Notes: a model not told the origin generated them from the sequence alone. A DNA stretch of 64,000 nt from Humibacter sp049446075 (GCF_049446075.1 NZ_JBMSEB010000001.1:62001-126000), one strand, 5' to 3'; positions 34,301 to 42,656 are shown, numbered from the stretch's first letter. Numbers and translations are program-made.

Positions 34301-34725
34301 TCTACGGACTCACCCGCGGACGCGAGCACATCATCCGGCTCGGTCCTGGCGTGCGTCTGTATGCGGGGCTCGAGGCGATCGGCGAGGCGGACGACAAGGG
34401 CATTCGCACCGTTATGACGACGCTGAACGGGCAGCTTCGCCCCGTCTTCGTTCGGGACCGCTCCATCACGGTCGAGACGAAGGCCGCCGAGAAGGCGGAT
34501 GCCTCCATCCCCGGCCACATCGCTGCACCGTTCTCGGGAGTGATCACGCTGCAGGTGCAGGTGGGCGAGCGCGTCTCGGCCGGCGCGCCAGTGGCATCCA
34601 TCGAGGCGATGAAGATGGAGGCCGCCATCGCGTCTCCCATCTCCGGAACCGTGGCGCGGCTGGCCGTACCGAAGACGCAACAGGTCGACGCCGGTGACCT
34701 CCTGGTCGTGGTGAGCCCGGACTAG
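31321..34725 (+). CDS. pyc: Pyruvate carboxylase
   Basis: This 1134-residue single-chain anaplerotic enzyme makes oxaloacetate from pyruvate and bicarbonate with ATP and biotin. Domains in order: biotin carboxylase (ILVANRGEIAIRAFRAAYEL at the start, GGGGRGMRRV, EMNPRIQVEHTVTEEV), carboxyltransferase (ETTFRDAHQSLLATRVRTKD, DIFRIFDALNDV, HTHDTAGGQLATLLAA), and the biotinyl domain at the C-terminus with the target lysine in IEAMKMEAAI. Length is normal. The ATG at 31321 has GAGAGG upstream. It stands alone between a divergent parA and the def gene. Confidence 0.97.
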   Translation: MFTKILVANRGEIAIRAFRAAYELGARTVAVFPYEDRNSMHRLKADEAYEIGEAGHPVRAYLDVDEIIRVAKQAGADAIYPGYGFLSENPELAEAAAAAGITFIGPNADVLRMAGNKVTAKEHAIAAGVPVLASTPPSRDVDELLAGAEAIGFPIFAKAVAGGGGRGMRRVNTMSELRPALEEAMREADSAFGDPTMFLEQAVLRPRHIEVQVLADATGHTVHLFERDCSVQRRHQKVLEIAPAPNLPDDIRRSLYRDAIAFAESIGYVNAGTVEFLLDTAGERAGQHVFIEMNPRIQVEHTVTEEVTDVDLVQSQMRIAAGETLADLGLHQEKIQLHGAAIQCRITTEDPTQGFRPDTGTITTYRSPGGGGIRLDGGTVAAGAQISPHFDSMLAKLTCRGRDFGAAVLRARRALAEFRIRGVATNIPFLQAVLDDQSFVEGDLSTSFIEERPQLLRGRVSKDRGTKLLNWLVDVTVNQPNGSRPLGPDPVAKLPDVDLTEPAPDGYRQRLLALGPAAFAADLRAQTALAVTETTFRDAHQSLLATRVRTKDLLAAAPYVARLTPQLLSVEAWGGATYDVALRFLGEDPWERLAALRTALPNINIQMLLRGRNTVGYTPYPTEVTDAFVREAASTGVDIFRIFDALNDVSQMRPAIDAVLETGTAVAEVAVCYTGDVLDPAEDLYTLDYYLRLAESIVASGAHVLAIKDMAGLLRPGAAELLVRSFRQNFDLPVHVHTHDTAGGQLATLLAASAAGADAVDVASAPMAGTTSQPSASALVAALAHTERDTGIPLKNVTDLEPYWAAVRGLYAPFESGLPGPTGRVYTHEIPGGQLSNLRQQAKALGLADDFELIEDMYAAADRILGRIPKVTPSSKVVGDLALHLAAVHADPDDFEKNPQKYDVPDSVVGFMAGELGDLPGGWPEPFRSRVLDGKNVRIGVADLSEDDRAGLSGDSGIRRTTLNRLLFPGPARQFEQVRELFGDVSVLDTADYLYGLTRGREHIIRLGPGVRLYAGLEAIGEADDKGIRTVMTTLNGQLRPVFVRDRSITVETKAAEKADASIPGHIAAPFSGVITLQVQVGERVSAGAPVASIEAMKMEAAIASPISGTVARLAVPKTQQVDAGDLLVVVSPD

Positions 34726-34778
34726 CGGTCGATGGCGGGCGAACAAGTGCCGACCGTCCGTCCCTATAAAATGTGCGG

Positions 34779-35270
34779 ATGCCCGATCGCCCGATCCGCC
34801 TCTACGGCGACCCTGTGCTGCGCACGGTGTCCGAGCCCATCACGAACGTCGACGGGGGTGTGCGCGCTCTGGTCACCGATCTCCTGGACAGCGTCAAGGT
34901 GGAGGGACGTGCCGGGGTGGCCGCGTGCCAGATCGGCGTCGGACTTCGGGCGTTCAGCTACAACGTCGACGGACAGGTGGGCTACCTGATCAACCCCGAG
35001 ATCGTCGAACTGGGAGACGAGGTCGAGGAGATCGACGAGGGATGCCTGTCGGTTCCCGGCCTCTGGTTCCCCACCCCACGACACACCTACGCGAAGGCCA
35101 GAGGAACCGATCTCGACGGCAACGAGGTGGTTGTCGAGGGCACCGGCGTGCTTGCGCAGGCGCTGCAGCACGAGACCGATCACCTCGACGGCATCGTGTA
35201 CCTCAAGCGACTCGCACCCGAGCGGCGACGCGAGGCCATGCGCAAGGTGCGCGAGAGCGACTGGTTCTGA
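34779..35270 (+). CDS. def: Peptide deformylase
   Basis: This 163-residue metallohydrolase removes the formyl group from new proteins. The three family motifs are present: GRAGVAACQIG, EEIDEGCLSVPG with the metal-binding Cys, and QHETDHLDG with the two His and catalytic Glu. The ATG at 34779 follows a TATAAA box (34765-34770) by 8 bases, so the transcript is probably leaderless; a GTG 6 bases upstream is the alternative. The usual partner fmt is not adjacent, and this may be one of two deformylases. Confidence 0.95.
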   Translation: MPDRPIRLYGDPVLRTVSEPITNVDGGVRALVTDLLDSVKVEGRAGVAACQIGVGLRAFSYNVDGQVGYLINPEIVELGDEVEEIDEGCLSVPGLWFPTPRHTYAKARGTDLDGNEVVVEGTGVLAQALQHETDHLDGIVYLKRLAPERRREAMRKVRESDWF

Positions 35271-35275
35271 GGCCC

Positions 35276-35299
35276 GGGTGCGGCATGCGGGCCGCACCC
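35276..35299. terminator. Bidirectional terminator between def and acyl-CoA synthetase
   Basis: A perfect 9-bp stem GGGTGCGGC/GCCGCACCC with a 6-base loop begins 6 bases after the def stop and ends 13 bases before the stop of the converging gene. Its position between convergent genes suits termination from both sides. Confidence 0.7.
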
Positions 35300-35311
35300 C
35301 GCGAGCTCAGC

Positions 35312-37141
35312 TCAACGCAGTGAGAAGCCCTCTGTAGCGGGCGAGTTCGAGTACAGAGACTCGATCTCGCCCGCGAAGTCCTTGAGGATCTCGTTGCGCT
35401 TGATGCTGAGCTTCGGCGTCAGGTGCCCGCTCTGCTCGCTGAACTCGGTGGGCAGCACCACGAACTTGCGGATCGACTCGGCGCGCGACACATGACTGTT
35501 CGCCACATCGATCGCCTTCTGCAATTCCGCGAGAACAGCAGGATGCTTGGCCGCCACCTCGAGCGGCATCGCGGCATCCTCGCCGTTGTTGTGCAGCCAC
35601 ACGGGGAGCATCTCCGGGTCGAGCGTGATCAGGCAGCCGATGAACGGCTTCTGATCGCCGACGACCACGACCTGCCCCACCAAGGGGTTGGCGCGGATGG
35701 GATCCTCGAGCACCGCTGGAGCGACGTTCTTGCCGCCCGCCGTCACGATGATCTCCTTCTTACGACCGGTGATGGTGAGGTAGCCGTCTTCGTCGAGGCT
35801 GCCGAGGTCGCCGGTCTTGAACCAGCCGTCTTCGAATGCCTCGGCGGTCTGGACCGGGTTGTTCCAGTACTCCTTGAACACGTCGACGCCCCTGACGAGA
35901 ATCTCGCCGTCGTCCTCGATCCGGATCGCCACGCCCGGCAGAGGAAGGCCGACCGTGCCGATCTTCGACCGCTGCGGCAGGTTCACGGTCGCCGGCGCCG
36001 TGGTCTCGGTGAGGCCGTAGCCCTCGAGAACCTTGATGCCCATGCTGTGGAAGAAGTGCCCGAGCCGGGCGCCGAGCGGCGCGGATCCCGAGACCGCGTA
36101 CCGCACGTTGCCACCCATCGCGGCGCGGAGCTTGGCGAACACGAGCCGGTTGTAGAGGGCGTACTGCAACCTGAGACCGAGCGGAACGGGATTTCCGGAG
36201 TCCCGCGCCTTGGAATACTCGACGGCGGTATCGGCCGCCTTGCGGAAGATGGCGCCCCTGCCGCTGGACTCGGCCTTCTGCTCGGCGGAGTTGTACACCT
36301 TCTCGAAGACGCGAGGCACCGCGAGAAGGAAGCTGGGCTTGAAGGTGCCGAGCGAGGGCAGAAGGTTGCGGGTGTCTGGCTGGTGTCCCACGCGCACACC
36401 GCCGTGCACGGACAACACTGAGATGAACCTCGCGAACACGTGCGCGAGCGGGATGAACAGCAGCGTGGATGCTCCCTGAACGTCGTCGACGACCTCGTGC
36501 AGCGCCACGGCCGAATTGCGCGACAGCTCGACGAAGTTCGAGTGCGTTATCACGCACCCCTTCGGCCGGCCCATGGAACCCGATGTGTAGATGATGGTGG
36601 CGAGGTCTGCACCCTTCGCCAGGCCGCGGCGTCGGATGATCTCCTCGTCAGGTACATCCCGACCCGCCGCGACGATCTTGTCCAGGTCGCCCAGCTCGAT
36701 CTGCCACACGTTGCGGATCTTCGGCAGGTCGGCGGCTACCTCGTCGAAGCGCGCGAAGTGGTCGGCCGTCTCGAGGAAGAGCGCGCTCGCACCCGAGTCG
36801 CTGAGGTTCCACTGCACCTGGAGGGGAGAACTCGTGTCATAGATGGGCACGAGCACGGCTCCGGCATACCAGGTAGCGAAGTCGATGAGCGACCATTCGT
36901 AGCGAGTGCGGCACATGATGCCGATCTTCTCGGCGGGCTGCACGCCGGCGGCGACGAGCCCCTTGGCCAGGGCAATCACCTCTGCCTCGAATTCGGCCGC
37001 CGTTACATCGGTCCAGCCATCGCCCGCCGGCTTTGCGAAAAGCGCCTTGTCCGGGGTCTCGGCGACACGGCCGACCAGCAGGTCAGCGGCGTTCGCGTCC
37101 GGGTCGGCGGGCACAACGGCGGGCGTTTCGGCATGGTTCAC
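35312..37141 (-). CDS. fadD: Long-chain fatty-acid-CoA ligase (FadD15-like)
   Basis: This 609-residue AMP-forming synthetase activates fatty acids as CoA thioesters. Core motifs are IIYTSGSMGRPKGCVITH, YGLTETTAPATVN, GWFKTGDLGSLDEDG and ITGRKKEIIVTAGGKNV. The GTG at 37141 is chosen because GAAGGAG lies just before it. Position upstream of a glucokinase, acyltransferase and DAHP synthase parallels M. tuberculosis fadD15 (Rv2187c) and its neighbours. It probably feeds lipid or envelope synthesis. It is divergent from glk across 96 bp. Confidence 0.93.
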   Translation of the reverse strand: MNHAETPAVVPADPDANAADLLVGRVAETPDKALFAKPAGDGWTDVTAAEFEAEVIALAKGLVAAGVQPAEKIGIMCRTRYEWSLIDFATWYAGAVLVPIYDTSSPLQVQWNLSDSGASALFLETADHFARFDEVAADLPKIRNVWQIELGDLDKIVAAGRDVPDEEIIRRRGLAKGADLATIIYTSGSMGRPKGCVITHSNFVELSRNSAVALHEVVDDVQGASTLLFIPLAHVFARFISVLSVHGGVRVGHQPDTRNLLPSLGTFKPSFLLAVPRVFEKVYNSAEQKAESSGRGAIFRKAADTAVEYSKARDSGNPVPLGLRLQYALYNRLVFAKLRAAMGGNVRYAVSGSAPLGARLGHFFHSMGIKVLEGYGLTETTAPATVNLPQRSKIGTVGLPLPGVAIRIEDDGEILVRGVDVFKEYWNNPVQTAEAFEDGWFKTGDLGSLDEDGYLTITGRKKEIIVTAGGKNVAPAVLEDPIRANPLVGQVVVVGDQKPFIGCLITLDPEMLPVWLHNNGEDAAMPLEVAAKHPAVLAELQKAIDVANSHVSRAESIRKFVVLPTEFSEQSGHLTPKLSIKRNEILKDFAGEIESLYSNSPATEGFSLR

Positions 37142-37237
37142 TGGTAGCTCCTTCGGCACCGATACAACCACTACACTCTATGCTGCATGGCTGCCTGCTG
37201 ACGGCCCGAGCTCCTCCGACGAAAGGCGACCTCAAGC

Positions 37238-38182
37238 GTGCACGCGATCGGAATCGACATCGGCGGCACGAAGATCGCCGGGGCGCTCGTGGACGAGTTG
37301 GGGACCATCATCCGTGAGGATCGGGTGCCCACGCCAAAGGATGCAAAGGGCATCGAAGACGCCGTCGTTTCGATGATCACGAGGCTCGGAGTCGACGCGG
37401 AGCCGGTCGCCGCCGGCGTTGCGGCGGCGGGCTTCATCGACGCCGCTCAGTCCACCGTCTACTACGCGCCCAACATCGCGTGGCGCAACGAACCGCTTCG
37501 GCAGAAGATCGAGACGAGGGTCGACGTTCCGGTCGTGATCGAGAACGACGCCAACGCCGCCGGATGGGCCGAGTTCAGGTTCGGAGCCGGCCGGCTGGTG
37601 AGCGACATGGTCATCCTCACGATCGGAACCGGTGTGGGCGGTGCGATCGTCAGCGAGGACAGGCTGTTCCGCGGCGGGTTCGGCGCGGGCGCCGAACTCG
37701 GCCACATGCGCGTCGTGCCCGGCGGACTGTTGTGCGGGTGCGGCGCGCGCGGATGCATAGAGCAGTACGGCTCCGGCCGCGCTCTGCAGAGGTACGCGAA
37801 CGAGTTGGCCGATCAGGGCGGAATCGGGCAGGCTCTCGCCGACTCAAGGGCGAGAACTGGGGTGCTGACCGGCAACGACATCAGCGCCCTCATTCAGCAA
37901 GGGGATCCAGGGGCGCTTGCCGCGCTCCGACAGCTCGGTGACTGGCTCGGACAGGCCAGTGCGAGCCTCGGTGCGGTGCTCGATCCGCAGATGTTCGTGT
38001 TCGGCGGCGGAGTGGCGCAAGCAGGAGACCTGCTGCTGGAACCCATCCGCAGTGCCTATCTCGAGAACCTTCCAGCCCGCGGCTTCCACCCAGAACCGGA
38101 GTTCCGCATCGCAGAGCTCGTGAATGACGCTGGAGTCGTCGGAGCTGCCGACCTGGCAAGGGTCTACGCAACCAACCATTGA
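37238..38182 (+). CDS. glk: ROK-family glucokinase
   Basis: This 314-residue sugar kinase of the ROK family has the phosphate-binding loop GIDIGGTKIAGALVDE at the N-terminus, ENDANAAGWAE and TIGTGVGGAI, with the zinc-binding motif CGCGARGCIEQYGSG (Cys-x-Cys-x4-Cys) present. There is no N-terminal helix-turn-helix, so it is an enzyme, not a repressor. The expected reaction is ATP-dependent phosphorylation of glucose. The GTG start at 37238 follows GAAAGGCGA. Confidence 0.92.
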   Translation: MHAIGIDIGGTKIAGALVDELGTIIREDRVPTPKDAKGIEDAVVSMITRLGVDAEPVAAGVAAAGFIDAAQSTVYYAPNIAWRNEPLRQKIETRVDVPVVIENDANAAGWAEFRFGAGRLVSDMVILTIGTGVGGAIVSEDRLFRGGFGAGAELGHMRVVPGGLLCGCGARGCIEQYGSGRALQRYANELADQGGIGQALADSRARTGVLTGNDISALIQQGDPGALAALRQLGDWLGQASASLGAVLDPQMFVFGGGVAQAGDLLLEPIRSAYLENLPARGFHPEPEFRIAELVNDAGVVGAADLARVYATNH

Positions 38183-38202
38183 GGGGTCGAGAAAGGATCC
38201 GC

Positions 38203-38220
38203 GGCTCTCGGCTCAGTCGC
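38203..38220. repeat. Remnant of the two-hairpin element tail
   Basis: The segment ggctctcggctcagtcgc matches the tail of the ~85-nt element copies at 30.4 and 42.6 kb (CTCTCGGCTCAGTC). No hairpin arms or TCAACAA spacer are present here. It lies in the 80-bp gap before the acyltransferase gene and may be a decayed copy. Confidence 0.4.
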
Positions 38221-38262
38221 GGCTAGGCTGCACCTGCACGCTACGGAAGGGTTGCCCGAGAA

Positions 38263-38952
38263 GTGTTCTACTGGCTGTTGAAGTACGTGGTCGCGGGCCC
38301 CGCGCTTTGCGCGATCTTCCGGCCATGGGTGATCGGTCTCGAGAATGTGCCGAAAGACGGCGCCGTCATCCTCGCCAGCAACCATCTCTCGTTCATCGAC
38401 TCCCTCTTCCTCCCGCTCGTCGTGAACAGGCACGTGTCGTTTCTGGCGAAGAGCGACTACTTCACACGCCGTGGCCCGATCGGCTGGCTGATGAAGACCT
38501 TCATGAAGGCCACCGGCCAGCTGCCCATCGACCGGGGCGGCGGGCCGGCATCCGAAGCCTCGTTGAACACCGGGCTCGGCGTGCTGGCGAGGGGAGAGAT
38601 CCTCGGCATCTACCCGGAAGGCACCAGGAGCCCGGACGGGCGCCTCTACCGTGGGCGCACGGGTGTGGCCCGCATGATCCTGGAGGGACACGTTCCCGTG
38701 GTCCCGGTGGTCATGATCGGAACGCAAGAGATCATGCCGATCGGCTCACGGCTTCCGCGCGTCAGACGTGTCGGCGTCGTGTTCGGTGACCCGCTCGACT
38801 TCTCCCGGTTCGAGGGCCTCGAGGGCGACCGCTTCATCCTGCGCTCGATCACCGACGAGATCATCTACTCGCTGCACGGGCTCGGTGGGCAGGAATACGA
38901 AGACGTGTACGCCTCGACCGTCAAGGAGCGGCGCAGCGCGCTGGCCAGGTAG
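38263..38952 (+). CDS. 1-acyl-glycerol-3-phosphate acyltransferase family protein
   Basis: This 229-residue membrane-associated acyltransferase of the PlsC family has the catalytic block NHLSFID (H-x4-D) near residue 40 and the glycerophosphate-binding block YPEGTRSPDG. A further P-V-V-PVVM block follows. It probably acylates lysophosphatidic acid or a related lipid. The GTG start has GGAAGGG upstream. It corresponds in position to Rv2182c of M. tuberculosis between fadD15 and aroG. Confidence 0.9.
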   Translation: MFYWLLKYVVAGPALCAIFRPWVIGLENVPKDGAVILASNHLSFIDSLFLPLVVNRHVSFLAKSDYFTRRGPIGWLMKTFMKATGQLPIDRGGGPASEASLNTGLGVLARGEILGIYPEGTRSPDGRLYRGRTGVARMILEGHVPVVPVVMIGTQEIMPIGSRLPRVRRVGVVFGDPLDFSRFEGLEGDRFILRSITDEIIYSLHGLGGQEYEDVYASTVKERRSALAR

Positions 38953-38969
38953 GCTGAACGTCGTCTGAC

Positions 38970-39037
38970 GGCGGGCAACCCGCCTCCGGTCCCGGTCCTA
39001 TGCCGCCTCGACCGCCCGGCCTCGCCATTCGTGGCGA
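38970..39037 (+). terminator. Two small hairpins after the acyltransferase gene
   Basis: Eighteen bases past the stop is GGCGGG-caa-CCCGCC (38970-38984). A second stem, TCGCCA-TTCG-TGGCGA (39022-39037), has a stable TTCG tetraloop. Both fit rho-independent-like terminators without U tails. The second could instead belong to the leader region of the next gene. Confidence 0.4.
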
Positions 39038-39100
39038 ACGACCGCCGCCGTCCCGAGTCAGTCTAAACCGTGTGCGTAGGCCCGCGCCGATCCGTGAGAG

Positions 39101-40486
39101 GTGGAACAGCCGCCCGTGCTGCTCGACAACGACCCCGTCATCCCCGCCGATGAATCAGTGATCGCCGGTCTCGACCACTGGCGAACGCTCGAGGCCCACC
39201 AGCAGCCGGCCTGGCCCGATACGGATGCCGCGCGCGCCGTCTCCGAAGAAATTGCGACCCTGCCGCCGCTCGTGTTCGCCGGCGAGGTGGACCAGCTGCG
39301 AACGAGGCTCGCGGCGGCGGCCAACGGGGGAGCGTTCTTGCTGCAGGGCGGCGACTGCGCCGAGACTTTTGCGGGCGCGACTGCCGACCAGATCCGCAAC
39401 CGGGTCAAGACGGTTCTGCAGATGGCGGTCGTGCTCACCTACGGTGCGTCGGTCCCCGTCATCAAGATGGGTCGAATGGCCGGGCAGTTCGCCAAGCCGC
39501 GTTCCAGCGACAGCGAGACCCGCGGCGGGGTGACCCTTCCCGCCTACCGCGGAGACATGGTCAACGGCTACGACTTCACCGTCGAGTCGCGCACGGCCGA
39601 GCCGCGGCGGCTGGTGCAGGGCTATCACACGGCGGCATCCACGCTGAACCTCATCCGAGCATTCACGCAGGGCGGTTTCGCGGATCTTCGCGAGGTCCAC
39701 AGCTGGAACCGCGGGTTCGCAGCGAACCCCGCCAACCAGCGTTACGAGGGGCTCGCCAGAGAGATCGACCGCGCCATCAAGTTCATGGAGGCGGCGGGCG
39801 CCGACTTCGACGAGATCAAGCGGGTCGAGTTCTACTCCAGCCACGAAGCCCTTCTCATGGACTACGAGCGCCCGATGACGCGCATCGACTCCCGCACGGG
39901 CACTCCGTACAACACGTCAGCGCACTTCGTCTGGATCGGCGAGCGCACGAGGCAGATCGACGGAGCCCATGTCGACTTTCTCTCGCGTGTGCGCAATCCC
40001 ATCGGCGTAAAGCTGGGGCCCTCGACATCGCCAGACGACATGTTCCGTCTGATCGACAAACTCGATCCCGCACGCGAGCCGGGTCGCCTCACGTTCATCA
40101 CGCGCATGGGCGCCGGCAAGATCAGGGATGCCCTCCCGCCGCTTCTCGAAGCCATCAAGCGTCACGGCGCGACCCCGCTCTGGGTGACCGACCCCATGCA
40201 CGGCAACGGCCTGACAACGCCGACCGGCTACAAGACGAGGCGCTTCGACGACGTTGTCGACGAGGTGAAGGGCTTCTTCGAGGCTCACCGCGAGGCGGGA
40301 ACCATCCCCGGCGGCATCCACATCGAGCTCACGGGGGACGACGTCACCGAATGCCTCGGCGGCTCCGAGCACATCGACGAGGCGACCCTGGCCACGAGGT
40401 ACGAGTCACTCTGCGACCCGCGCCTGAACCACTCGCAATCGCTCGAGCTCGCGTTCCTCGTGGCCGAGGAGCTGGCCAACAACTGA
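39101..40486 (+). CDS. aroG: Class II 3-deoxy-7-phosphoheptulonate synthase
   Basis: This 461-residue first enzyme of the shikimate pathway condenses phosphoenolpyruvate with erythrose 4-phosphate. It is the plant-like class II type used by M. tuberculosis AroG. Recognisable segments are LLQGGDCAETFAGATADQIR, VPVIKMGRMAGQFAKPRSSD, FYSSHEALLMDYERPMTR and WVTDPMHGNGLTTPTGYKTR. Length matches the family. The start is one of GTG 39101 or GTG 39116; GAGAGG lies near both. It converges on the kinase gene. Confidence 0.95.
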   Translation: MEQPPVLLDNDPVIPADESVIAGLDHWRTLEAHQQPAWPDTDAARAVSEEIATLPPLVFAGEVDQLRTRLAAAANGGAFLLQGGDCAETFAGATADQIRNRVKTVLQMAVVLTYGASVPVIKMGRMAGQFAKPRSSDSETRGGVTLPAYRGDMVNGYDFTVESRTAEPRRLVQGYHTAASTLNLIRAFTQGGFADLREVHSWNRGFAANPANQRYEGLAREIDRAIKFMEAAGADFDEIKRVEFYSSHEALLMDYERPMTRIDSRTGTPYNTSAHFVWIGERTRQIDGAHVDFLSRVRNPIGVKLGPSTSPDDMFRLIDKLDPAREPGRLTFITRMGAGKIRDALPPLLEAIKRHGATPLWVTDPMHGNGLTTPTGYKTRRFDDVVDEVKGFFEAHREAGTIPGGIHIELTGDDVTECLGGSEHIDEATLATRYESLCDPRLNHSQSLELAFLVAEELANN

Positions 40487-40535
40487 TCCGCCGGCGCTGG
40501 CGACGACTCGGTCGTGCGCGCACAGGCTTGGAGGA

Positions 40536-42473
40536 TCAGAAGTTGGGAGCCAGGCTCACCGTGATGGTGCTGCCCTTCGGCTGCATCGTGGTCGCACCGG
40601 GATCGATCGCCGTCACCTTGAAGGCCGCGGGGAACTGGTCGACAGGTATCGGGCCGACCGTGGCCGGGTAGTTGACCTTGAACCCGGCGTCCGTGAGGTC
40701 CTTCTTCGCCTTGTCCCAGGTTTCGCCGACCACGTTGGGCACGGCGACGGGCGCCGGTCCGAGCGAGATGTCGAGCACGATCGTGTCGCTCTGACGAACG
40801 GGTCCCTGGTTCTGCGGCGCTTGAGAGAGCACGGCTCCCTTCGGTACGTCGTCGCTGTAGTCCTTCTTGCCTTCGACGGACTTCAGGCCGACCGCCGCCA
40901 GCTCGGATTGCGCGTCCGCCTCGGCCTTGCCTGTCACGTCGGGCACGGCACCGAGCGACACGACGAGCGACACCTTCTCGCCCTTGAGGTAACCACCGCC
41001 CTTCGAGAGGTCGGCCTTATCGCCTTCCGCCTGCGCCGCGGAGACCACGACGCCCTTCGCGACATCCGCGACGAACTGCTGATCGACCTCGCCAACCACG
41101 GCGCCTGCGTCTTTGATCGCCTTCTCCGCCTGCGCCCTGCTCAGACCGGCGAGCGGCGGGATCGTGATGGGTTCTCTGCCCTTCGAGACGTGCAACTGAA
41201 CCGTCGACCCCTTCGTGGCCTTGGTTCCCTGCGCGGGCTCCGATGACACGACCGAGCCGGCCGGCACCGCAGAGGAGTAGACCTCATCCGACGTGACCTT
41301 GAAGGCTGCAGCGACGAGCGAACTCCTGGCCGCATCGAGCGAGGTGCCGTTCACCGGTGGAACCGTCACCTGCGACCCTGGGCCCCCGCCGAAGTACCAT
41401 CCGGTGCCGGCCGAGAGGGCTGCCAGCACGAGAACCAGTGCCAGCAACCACCAGCCCCTTGCCTGACGACCGTGCGCCGTCTTCGCGAGCGCGGCCACGG
41501 CATCCGTTGCCGATGCCTCGGGCCGCACTTGTGCGGCGGGTCCGATGAGTTGCGTGTCTGACTCGGATGCCTCGAAGCCGCCGCCCGGCAGCACGAGCGT
41601 CGGCTGCGCGGTCGTTTCGCCGTTCGGCGTGTGCAGCTCCCGCTCTACCTCGAGCAGCCGATCGAGCATGACGGAGGCGTCCGCCGGGCGCGCTGCGGGA
41701 TTCTTGGCCGTGGCCCACAGCACGAGTTCGTCGAGCTGCGGAGGCACGTCGGGGTTCAGCCTGCTCGGCCTTGGCACCGCATCGTTGGCGTGCTGATACG
41801 CCACCTGCATGGGCTGCTCGCCTTTGAACGGCTGCTCCCCGGTGAGCATCTCGAACATCATGATGCCCAGTGCGTAGATATCGCTGCGGGCGTCGGCCAC
41901 GCCCCTTGTGACCAACTCGGGCGAGAGGTATGCGATCGTCCCAAGCAGTGCCTGACCGGTTCCGGTGCTATTGGTCACGGCCCTGGCCAGGCCGAAATCG
42001 CCGATCTTGATCCGGCCGTCATCGGCCAGCAGAACGTTCTCCGGCTTGAGGTCTCGATGCACGATCCCTGCCCGATGGGCGGCGGTGAGGCCCGACAGCA
42101 CGGCGTCGGTGATGTCGATCGTCTGCTCGGGCGTCAGCTTGCCGTAGTCGCGCAAGAGGTCGCGCAGCGTGATGCCGGGAAGGTACTCCATGACGAGGTA
42201 GGCCATGTCGGCGTCCTGGCCTTGATCGAACACGCTGACCACGTTGGGATGCGCCAGCCGGGCCGCCGATCGCGCCTCCTGCACGAAGCGGTTCTTGAAC
42301 TGGGCATCGTCGGCGAGATGGCCGTGCATCACCTTGATGGCGACCCGTCGCTCGAGGCGCAGATCGGTGGCGAGATACACGGTCGCCATCCCACCCCTGG
42401 CTATGCGCGAACGCACCTGATACCGGCCGTCGATGAGACGGCCGAGCATCGGGTCGGGCTGGCTCGCTGTCAC
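40536..42473 (-). CDS. Membrane Ser/Thr protein kinase with PASTA repeats
   Basis: This 645-residue PknB-type kinase has the ATP site VAIKVM (Lys47), HRDLKPEN (Asp141), DFG (Asp159-Gly161) and GTIAYLSPEL. A juxtamembrane Thr/Ser-rich linker and one membrane helix (about 341-361) follow. The outside part holds four PASTA repeats that sense peptidoglycan fragments (e.g. VPNVVGETWDKAKKDLTDAG). Position beside the small DNA-binding gene and DAHP synthase equals that of M. tuberculosis PknL, yet PknL lacks PASTA repeats. GarA and the Rv2175c-like neighbour are candidate substrates. The GTG start follows TAGACT by 6 bases, so the mRNA is probably leaderless. Confidence 0.94.
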   Translation of the reverse strand: MTASQPDPMLGRLIDGRYQVRSRIARGGMATVYLATDLRLERRVAIKVMHGHLADDAQFKNRFVQEARSAARLAHPNVVSVFDQGQDADMAYLVMEYLPGITLRDLLRDYGKLTPEQTIDITDAVLSGLTAAHRAGIVHRDLKPENVLLADDGRIKIGDFGLARAVTNSTGTGQALLGTIAYLSPELVTRGVADARSDIYALGIMMFEMLTGEQPFKGEQPMQVAYQHANDAVPRPSRLNPDVPPQLDELVLWATAKNPAARPADASVMLDRLLEVERELHTPNGETTAQPTLVLPGGGFEASESDTQLIGPAAQVRPEASATDAVAALAKTAHGRQARGWWLLALVLVLAALSAGTGWYFGGGPGSQVTVPPVNGTSLDAARSSLVAAAFKVTSDEVYSSAVPAGSVVSSEPAQGTKATKGSTVQLHVSKGREPITIPPLAGLSRAQAEKAIKDAGAVVGEVDQQFVADVAKGVVVSAAQAEGDKADLSKGGGYLKGEKVSLVVSLGAVPDVTGKAEADAQSELAAVGLKSVEGKKDYSDDVPKGAVLSQAPQNQGPVRQSDTIVLDISLGPAPVAVPNVVGETWDKAKKDLTDAGFKVNYPATVGPIPVDQFPAAFKVTAIDPGATTMQPKGSTITVSLAPNF

Positions 42474-42535
42474 CCGTCGAGTCTACGGACGACCTGCTTG
42501 GCGTCCGGGTAGAACACGGTAACGAATGGGGCACG

Positions 42536-42656
42536 CGAAGCAAGCTCCGATCGCGCTCGGCTCAGTCGCTTGTGATCGGGGCTGCGCCCCTCAACAAGCT
42601 CCATCGCCTCGGCCATCGGAGCAAGCTCCGATGGCCCTCGGCTCAGTCGCTTGTGG
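42536..42656. repeat. Copies B and C of the two-hairpin intergenic element
   Basis: A full copy (42570-42655) contains hairpin GGGGC-TGC-GCCCC (42578-42590), the spacer TCAACAA and a perfect 12-bp inverted repeat GGCCATCGGAGC-AA-GCTCCGATGGCC (42611-42636). The tail CTCGGCTCAGTCGCTTGTG closes it. Directly upstream a partial copy (42536-42574) keeps GAAGC-AA-GCTCC, with a decayed left arm, and the same tail. The array lies between divergent kinase and DNA-binding genes, so it is not simply a terminator. Confidence 0.75.

Noticed and set aside
40484..40539. CTGATCC...GGATCAG inverted repeat between aroG and the kinase gene as terminator
   Set aside because: Arms are only 7 bp with a ~42-base loop, partly inside both coding ends; a stable hairpin is unlikely.
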